Shown piece after piece: positions 56,364 to 64,000 of a DNA stretch of 64,000 nucleotides. Within the stretch, counting starts at the first letter, position 1; every line of letters starts with the position of its first letter. The position numbers were made by a program, and so were the translations under genes. This stretch comes from Myrmaecium sp. VS I D KN 1 (lineage: Eukaryota > Ascomycota > Dothideomycetes > Valsariales > Valsariaceae). Where the stretch lies: positions 992,001 through 1,056,000 of the forward strand of contig JADQAV010000008.1 of NCBI GenBank assembly GCA_019775845.1. Reading direction: 5' to 3'. The notes under the pieces are model-generated. The model did not search any database and had not been told where the DNA came from. It was given only the letters and a program-made list of their open reading frames with translations.

Positions 56364-57734
56364 TTGACGCAGCAGAATGCGAGATCACGGGTGATGAGCC
56401 TGCGACTAGCGAAGCGGGAAAACGTCTAAGTTACTTAATCTTAGGTTGGTAGGCTTGTATAGGTACGAGTAGGGGTCGAGGTAAATAGTAAGGGCCAAGT
56501 GCCAGCACTTGGTTTACAGGTAGCCTGACAAACGATGACGGGGACCTCGACCGCCTTGGTCGCCTTCCAATCCAAGTGTTGGTGGGGAACGACAGGGGCT
56601 CCCAATCCGCCACGACACTGCTCCGTCCGTCCTGCCTTGCTAGAAACAAAGACCTGACGTTTAGCCGAACGCAGTCGTCTACAAGCTCTCGAATTTTTGA
56701 ACATGAGAGGTGGCCGTCACTGTCGGTTGCAACTTGTACTGTAATGATTACAAGACTAACATTCATGCCTCCTGTCACAAAAGCTAGTGCTGAGGACGGT
56801 TATACATACAGTCCATGGTAGAGCATGTCCAACGGCTACCGGTACAGTATAGTACATACGTACACTATGTAGCATAATGCAGTAGTCTGACTTGAATAAC
56901 AACATGTACCATATATGCCCAATCCTTAGGTACTGAGCTTCGTTTACTCGCGTAGATAGAAACAATGTGCACCGGCGCAATTCGTCCTGAACTAGAAGGA
57001 CTGTATATTATTGAAGGAGCGACATACAATCCACGATATGGTAACGGGAGAAAGGTGTCTGATCATTGTCTCAAAGCCATAGAGAAAGCCCAATCGCACT
57101 AGAACACATGCCACCTGTTCTCGCCTTCTACCTGCTTTCACCGGTCTCGACGTCACATGATAAGAGAAAAATTGTGAAGGGTAAGGAAGTCAATATGCAG
57201 AGATGAAATATCCAGGGTTAATGATGCGCCCGGTGCTCGTATGGGTGTGGAGCCTCTTAAACAACGATTATGGATTGCAGAAGCTATTTCATAGCCCGGA
57301 TCCAAAAAGCCGAGAGCAGCAACAGCCTCGATTTTAGAAGATGGTTAGAAGGCATTGAAAGTGGTGAAGAGATGCCGTTAAAAGAAAGAAGAAATAGGTC
57401 CGTACGCAAGAAGCTGTCCCTGAGGAATATTTGGTCTTGCCAACACGATAGCAAGAATCAGATTGATGGGCTTTATGGAATGCTTCCAATAGTTCCGGGA
57501 CGCGCCCTCAAGCGTAGGTTAAAGGTAGATGGGCGAGCAATAGAGATAAGGCAGTGCCAATGTCGACTTCGTCCGCCATAGGACGTGGTGTACCAGGTCA
57601 GCTTATGTGAGGTTCTTGATGGCACCAAATTGGCTGTCTTATACTGCAGAACGTGTGTGAGACATCGACAGCAACCCTTTCTGGGCAGAACAAGGTTTCG
57701 CATGTTCTGCAGTTGCGTGTCCGGAGCTGGATCA
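56364..57734. other. spacer between SEY1 and the Pumilio gene
   Basis: About 1.4 kb, with the SEY1 promoter at the left and the Pumilio 3' flank at the right. AT-rich patches occur near 56840-56920. The short open frames show no family feature. Confidence 0.5.
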
Positions 57735-60632
57735 TCAGCGATATGGGTTGAATGTTCCAGGACCAGACCGGCCAGCACCAGTATTGTGATAGCGCGCCAT
57801 CTGTGGGAAACCAGTGCCGGGGCCAGGACGGGTCGCAGATACCGGGTTAGTGCACAGCATGGCAACGCGAGATCCGTACTTAGAGCCGCGAAGGGAGACC
57901 ATATGCTTGCGAACATGAGTAGCCACAAGTTCACGATGCTGGGCTCCAGCATTGGTGAGAATGTACTGGATCAGGTAGTTTCCAAACTGATCACCCGCAA
58001 TGTCAATAAGGGGCATCCGAGGACGGTCGGCCCTGCCTTCACAGACACGGTCAAGGTAGCGGTCAAGGAACTCGGATCCGCCTATCTTTAGGCATTTTTC
58101 GATAACTTTCGATGCGTACTGGTCCATGCTGTATTCGCTTGCGAAGCGCAGGATGTGGTCAATTGCACGGCTACGATCAGCCGGAGCGCCGTGCTCGCAA
58201 ATGTGCTGGATGCACCAATTGCCAAACTGGCCGTGAGCGATGACGTCGATGCTAGCCAAAACCTCGTTGATGCAGGGCCGCTTGTCCTCTTCAAGGCAAT
58301 TTTCGAAGATATTTTGAACGACAAGACTGCCAGTCTCGCCTAGGGCAACCTCATGCCACATGCCTCTAAGAGCCTCATTGACGTACTTCATGATCTGGGG
58401 AGGAGAGTCGCTCCAACGGAGTTCAAACAGCTTCTGCCAAACATGGCAGGCATAGCGATGGATGACAGTCTCAGGGATACGCCGCAGTAACTCATGGACC
58501 ATGATAGCTTTGTACTCTTCGGGAACGGCATCGAAAGCCTTTTGTACAACGTGGCAGCCGAAGGCGTCCATGCTAAGTGTAAGTGTATTTCCTCGAATAG
58601 CATTCGCAATCGCGATGACTTGGTCAGGCGTGCCATGCTCAAAACAACGCTGTACTAGAAAGTTCCCGAACCGGTTGATCATGAGAGGATATGCCTGAGC
58701 TATGATAGCTTCGACAATCTCATATTTCTGCTCAGTCGTGCCAACCTTGAGCTTCTGCTGCAAGAAGATTGATGCTTGCTGGTCGTTGTTACAGACGATC
58801 TTATCAACGATGTATTTCCAGTTGCAAGTCATGTTTCGATCGAGCAGACGGCGGTAATTGATGGGTTCAACAGGCGTGACATATGTGTTTGCCGATTCTT
58901 GCGATAGCTGAGATGTCTTGTAGAAGTCAGCATTGACATCGCCTGTAGACATATTCCCCCTCGTGATAGGGTCAAGCGAAGTAGGTTGGTTGAGTAGGGG
59001 CTGCAAGCAGGACGCTCCAGCAGAATGCAACTGGAACCCGGTATGGGATACCGAAGAGATTTCAAGCGGATTGTTAGGATGCAATGTTGATTCCTGAAGA
59101 GGGGCAGTGGATGCAGATCTCATGGAAGGAACAGATGAAGACATTGAGCGGTCATAGATTATAGACCTGTTCGCAATGCCTACCTGGTTGCTCCACGGCG
59201 TTTGATTCATCGGCTCAACCACACTGAACTCTGCAGCGGTCGGTGACAGCCTAGCCCCTGTAGGACGAGGTGTGTAGGACGGGCTGACATTTGACGGATA
59301 TAGGCTCACTGGAGGCATGCCAATAGGACCTAGTGGCGAAGTGATTCCGGCCGTGCCGTCTGTAGAAGCAATGCTGCTTGCATAGGTTTGCCATCCCGAA
59401 TTGTAGTATCCCATGTCTGAACCTGGTCGAGTGGGTGGCTGTGGCATACGCCTGGCACCGTAATCCAGTGGAAAGCTGGCGGTCTCGTTAAGAGCTTGAT
59501 TCCCACGGAAGTTGTTCAAGCGAGTGTTCATGAAGCCATTCCGAGCTTGCAAAGGAGCTGGAGAGATAGCCTGCGGAGGCAGATTAGGGTTGAAAGGCGC
59601 TCCTGGATAGAACAACCCCGCGGTACTGGAGTTCCAATTGCCAAATCCGACATGGCTGTTGTAAGTCGCGTTGGATTTGACGGCGTTTCCCCAAATGCCT
59701 TGTGCACGGTTGAATCCATTCGAAGGAAGTGATTCGCTACCATTCGAGCGAGCATCATCTTCCTGAGGCCAGCTACCTTGACGTGGGCCTAATGGTCGAG
59801 TGGAGGCGTTGAAGGCATTCTGGAGTTTGCTTATAGTCTGCTCAGTAACATCGCCATTGTACGGGAAATCTGACTCTGAAGAACTCCCAATTGCTTGATC
59901 CAAGGTTTGCTTTGTGATCCGGGTTTGATGAATTTCCTGGTTCATGGCAGCGAGCTGACTGCGAGCTGAGTCCAGCTCGTGCTTCAAACGGGTCACTTCG
60001 GCCACACTTGAGGAATTAGTCGACGGCAAAGAACCATCCTGAGACTCCGTTGGGGGCGAGTTCGCGAGGAGAGCGTCACTGATCGGCGTGACAGGATTCG
60101 ACCCATTGGAGGAATCCTCATAATCTTTGCCAGGGACGCTAAGTGTAGCTGTAACATCGGCCATGCCCAAAGCTTGCTTCTGCTGTTCAATTAACAGCTT
60201 GTGCTGAGAAAGCTTCGATAAAAGCGTATCCATCGGAAGACTGTTCGGTGGAGGAAGCACGTAAAGAGCGCGCGGATTATCGGAAGGCGGCATATCCTCC
60301 TTTCCTTCGTCAAGGGTCTGCGGCCATGTTGGTTAGTGAATGAAATATGTAAACTGGCGAATGTTTTCGGCACTGAAGCGAGCATTAACTGACCGGTTGA
60401 GTAGATCTGACATTGGAAAATTTCGATGTAACTAAGGGTACAGATGTTTTGTTCTCTGGGCGAGTCGTCCGGTTGGAACTCTGAAAGACATGAGCAGCGG
60501 TCACGTCTGAAATCAACAGCAGGTACTTACAGAGACAGCCTGGGAATTAAGCGGAGACGGCATTGCCTGAGGATCAGAAAGGTGATTAGGGTTATCGCAT
60601 TTTTTTGGCGTCGGGGATCCAGAATTGTCCAT
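57735..60632 (-). CDS. Pumilio (PUF) family RNA-binding protein
   Basis: Binds short motifs in mRNA 3' UTRs to control stability or translation. Exons 60632-60531, 60480-60394 and 60317-57735 give 923 aa; all three join at phase 0. The head is disordered (MDNSGSPTPKK, AMPSPLNSQAVS). A short coiled stretch near LLSKLSQHKLLIEQQKQALG and another near LKHELDSARSQLAAMNQEIH are followed by a Ser/Asn/Pro-rich part. The last 400 residues hold the repeat array: NRFGNFLVQRCFEHG, MDAFGCHVVQKAFDAV, HRYACHVWQKLFELRW, GSLVVQNIFENC, GQFGNWCIQHICEHG, DQYASKVIEKCLKIG, GDQFGNYLIQYIL and GSKYGSRVAMLC, about eight repeats. CHVWQKLFE is an uncommon variant of the RNA-contact helix. Which fungal PUF subgroup it is cannot be settled by eye. 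Confidence 0.92.
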
Positions 60633-61296
60633 GTTGACGGTCGGCAATTCAAAATTGACGAAGCGTACAAGTCTCTGAAGATGTAGAAGGGCGGTAGATG
60701 AAGGAGTCTCTTCCGAATTGTACAGGATATCAGCTCTTAGATAGGAGAACACACACCACTGAGTCCGACAAACGGAGCAGCTTCACGGTTGGTGACAGTT
60801 GAAGGCTGTGTTGATCGAGTTGTCGGGCTAGAAAGAGGGCGGCGTTGAGTGAGAAAGAAGATTTAGTTGAAGAGATGTGAAGGGCCAAGGTTGAGGAATG
60901 TGCGACCTGCAACTGACTGCTCGGCCTGGCGGCGACCGTCGTGTTTGGAAAGAGCTCTCAGGCGCACGTCTGGACGAGGAATCAGCTCTGTCCACCGTGC
61001 GAGTAAGCAACGAGACGACGGCTGCAATCTGACTATGCCCGAGATTACTCGGTCTGCTGCGTCTTTTACTGACAGTACGAGCGAAAGCACAGAACGACAG
61101 TCGGAAAGAGAGTGGTGGAGGTTCGGAGGAGATGCGAGTTGCTACGCGTAAATAGGAAAGTGACGTTGGAGGAAGGTGACGGTTGGCGAACTTGGGGCGA
61201 TTCTAAGAAGTACCTCCCTTCAATCACAACCCTTTTCTGCCAACGCTTCGACAGTGCACCCTTGACCGCCACACTTGTGCAGACCTGCCATATCCC
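60633..61296. other. spacer between the Pumilio gene and the hydrolase gene
   Basis: Promoter and leader of the Pumilio gene and 3' end of the hydrolase gene. The stretch above 60632 has short open frames but no supported exon. Confidence 0.5.
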
Positions 61297-64000
61297 CTAG
61301 GTAAAGAAGGATGACCTGGTGGCCCGCCAACTGTAGTCCAATACACCCATGGCTAGCACGCCCTCAAGCCCCTTGATCTTGACGTCGTCCCCGAGGATTA
61401 CGAAGTCAGGCTGTCCAACGCCTGTGAGCATTGGTACCAACTTAGCGGCGCTTCGAAGAGACCGCAGGTTGGACCCCCAGACAACCAATTCCAGGGCTTC
61501 ATCTTCCAGCGGCCGGAGAAAGATCGCAGCCAGCTCTTGTCCAGTATACGACCTTTCGTCCCCTAGGTGGTCGGCCACGACAAGCCGAGACGATGCGCGA
61601 ATTTGGATGGGAAAACTGGGCATGGCGCATTGGGGAAGCATATCTCCTATCGCAACAGTGACTATGTTCCCAGCCGACCGTTGTTCGTAGTATCTCCGAT
61701 CAGTATCCACGACGGCTGTATCGGCGCCAAAGTATTGCTGGAAATTCCTCGATATCTGGAGAGCAATGGAGAACGTTTCTGGTCCTCGGTGTTGGATCTT
61801 GATGTGCCCGCTACTCCGAAGAATTGCATTCATAGTTCCAAGTTGCCGACCGCATCGGTGTTCGAGTCCGCACTTTGCGAGAATCACCGGCTGTTCGAGT
61901 ATGTTTAAGCAGGGCGACATCTTGATTGTATATTGCCAAAGCAATGAGAACGGGCAACAGTACCTTCCAAGTTCCACTGGTGTCCTTCCAAAGGATAGGA
62001 CCAGTAACACGCAAGCGATCATGAGGGATCACTTCCTGACCATCTACTATGAGAGCTTTCTGGAAATCATGCTCGATGCGAAAACCTATTATGTTAGAGG
62101 TCCTCAACGTCTGTACCTCACCATGTTCGCCGCTTGAGACATGCAATTTTCCGATCTGCCCGGGATCCTCCAGTTGCAGCACCCTTATACCGCCCTTCGG
62201 ACCCATCTCTGCTGGATTAGCAACCGCGATAGAGAAGTTCTGGCATGTATTCCGGGGAGGAACTCTATCTCTTTGGGTATACCACCGATAGAAGGCTTTG
62301 AGCGGATCTGTCGTCATGACGCCGTCGAACCAGTGGCCCCGGCCTGGAAGTTCATTGTATATGGAGTGCCATCCTGATTGGAAAAGGAGCTGGCTCATTT
62401 GTCTGGAATGGAATGGGGGTACGTTGTCATCGTCGCTCCCGTGCTGCTGCAGTATGGGGATTCCTTTCATGTTATCAATCAATAGCTCATGGCGATAGCT
62501 ATTTAAGGCCGCCTGCACTATGGCGAAGCGACGTGGTTCGACCGGCTGCCAGAGATTGTAAGGCACATAATCTTGAACCTCCGTCAGCGTTCGTCACGCG
62601 GAAGATCCTAGGGAAATCACGCGCGCTCACTCTGAATGGAGAGATATCCGGAGACCGGTGCGGCCGCAATGATACGGTCGGGTTGATGCGTAAGAGCAAA
62701 CCATGTGCCTTGACCTGATTACCCGTCACTATCATACAGCTGTTCTCGATTTTGAGGACCTACCTCCATTCGAGTGCCCGCTGACCAACCATCTATTGAT
62801 GTTAACGTTCGGCCCACCCCAGCGCATATGGTCGAGCCAGTCCGGTATAGAAGCCACCGCAGCTTCGATATCCGCAAAACCCCATATATCTAAACAGTAT
62901 CATATCTTTCTCAGTTTAGTGGATCAACAAGAGAATCATCATACTTACGCCAGTCGTCAGCACTCCATGGAGTCACGCCCGTTGGGAACACCACCCAAGC
63001 GCAAAGATCAAGTACACTATCCAGGGCGTGCCGTACCTGCTCGCTCTCTGCCTCCAGTCCAGCACCATGCAATTGCAATAGTACCGGCAATGCCTGCTCT
63101 GAATTCCCACAAGCACTCTTGTTACCAGGAGGCGGCCGCAGAATAGCATAGGAGACTATTTCCCCAGGATGAAGGAACGTGACTTTGTGGGGTTCCGACA
63201 CCCCACGCTGAGTGAGGTGCTTGGATATTCGCAATGATTCAAGCACAGTGAGGTTGTCTGCGAGTTTATAATGTAAAACGAACCGCACCCTCTCAGTCCT
63301 TTGAAAGCAGCCTGAAAACTCAAGCACAACTGGTCTGGTTTGACCCGCTACCACTGTCAACGGCCCTGACCGCAGTCTCACGGACAAGCGAGCCTTTAAG
63401 GGCGGGTTAGATCTCTGCAAACGTTATAAATGATAGCACTCACATCAAGACTCTCCACGTTGACTATTTCGATATTGATGGCCGCTGTATTACGGGCATG
63501 TACTGAACCAAAGGAACTCGGTAAGACGCCATCTACGACTTCAGAGATTAAGAGCCCTTCTTTGGTCAGCTCGAGAGGACCATGCGTTCCAGCAAGCTGC
63601 ATCTCTACAGTGGAACGCAATAACGGCCGACCAATGCCACCCATAGCTCTTACATCACGAACCAGGCGTATATCGATCGTATGACTACCAGGTTCAAGGT
63701 GGAGCACAGGGGGGGCCTTCCGGAATGCGTACATGTCTCCCCCGAAGAATTCCACCCCATCAATATAGAACTGGAGGACTTGATCGGTATACAGGACCAC
63801 GGTTATAGTCTCTTGGGTATTCACAACTATTTCGCTTCTAGCCCAAGCTTGGAATTGGAGTGCTGACCAGCCGTATACATCCTGGAGGAAGGCCCAGTCG
63901 ACATCCGGAAACTCTACGGTCAATATACTTTGGCGATCTTCTTTGGCACGTTCGGCTTGTATTGTTGACCAGCGCACAGTACCGTTTGTGGGCAGGGAGC
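61297..64000 (-). CDS. large alpha/beta hydrolase (peptidase S9-like), 5' end outside the window
   Basis: Partial; 810 residues are visible. Exons in transcript order: beyond 64000 to 63444, 63414-62949, 62889-62764, 62714-62631, 62571-61964 and 61890-61297, all in phase. The N-terminal visible part is a beta-rich domain (FYIDGVEFFGGDMYAFRK, HLEPGSHTIDIRLVRDVRAM). The hydrolase core has LLQLHGAGLEAES, then the nucleophile motif SGHSNGGQGTW, HQPDRIIAAAPVSGYLS, NYVPYNLWQP, an acid site in ILQQHGSDDDNVPP, and the histidine in LPGRGHWFDG, so a full Ser-Asp-His triad is likely. A further C-terminal domain of about 200 residues ends in YSWRATRSSFF. This matches a family of large fungal hydrolases of peptidase S9 or esterase type. 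A signal peptide would lie outside the window. Substrate unknown. Confidence 0.78.

Overview
The window is nuclear DNA of a filamentous ascomycete (Pezizomycotina). Evidence: mostly 50-120 bp GT-AG introns, genes on both strands 0.3-2 kb apart, pyrimidine-rich leaders, and proteins of filamentous-fungal type (fused GLT1 glutamate synthase, Yme2, Pex16, Sey1, fungal Cdc50, a fungal Bet1). The class cannot be fixed from sequence alone. One 18-N gap (12744-12761) follows a run of 24 G. I see no rRNA, CRISPR array, intact transposon or virus-like element, and no tRNA that I can support by eye.

Layout: GLT1 (+, 322-6917); an acidic secreted protein (-, 7818-8432); APC15 (+, 10152-11670) convergent with BET1 (-, 11982-12794); YME2 (+, 13318-16035) convergent with an M1 aminopeptidase (-, 16592-19906); a small membrane protein (+, 20815-21380); a protein joining FAR1-like and CENP-B-like DNA-binding domains to an HD phosphohydrolase (-, 22040-23656), divergent from PEX16 (+, 24067-25373); RPN8 (+, 25761-26951); a SWIM zinc-finger protein (-, 27358-28275); about 4.2 kb without a convincing gene; a SWIRM protein of FUN19 type (+, 32524-33627); CDC50 (+, 34541-36111); an M43 metalloprotease (+, 36699-37559); a Myb/WD40/zinc protein (-, 39690-43946); an APC-superfamily permease (-, 44505-46245); a chromodomain/CCCH protein (-, 47557-51119), divergent from a Rab11/Ypt3 GTPase (+, 51726-52598); SEY1 (-, 53586-56363); a Pumilio protein (-, 57735-60632); and an alpha/beta hydrolase (-, 61297 to beyond 64000) cut by the window edge.

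There is no operon or gene cluster; neighbours belong to unrelated housekeeping systems: nitrogen assimilation (GLT1, perhaps the permease with GATA motifs upstream), the APC/C and proteasome (APC15, RPN8), membrane traffic and ER shape (BET1, YPT3, SEY1, CDC50), mitochondria and peroxisomes (YME2, the aminopeptidase isoform, PEX16). The less ordinary content is chromatin and nucleic-acid related: the FAR1/CENP-B/HD fusion, the chromodomain/CCCH protein, the Myb/WD40 protein carrying a WDxR motif, the SWIRM protein, the SWIM protein and the Pumilio protein. Exon models were assembled by eye from splice motifs and reading phase; every multi-exon model given is in frame from start to stop.
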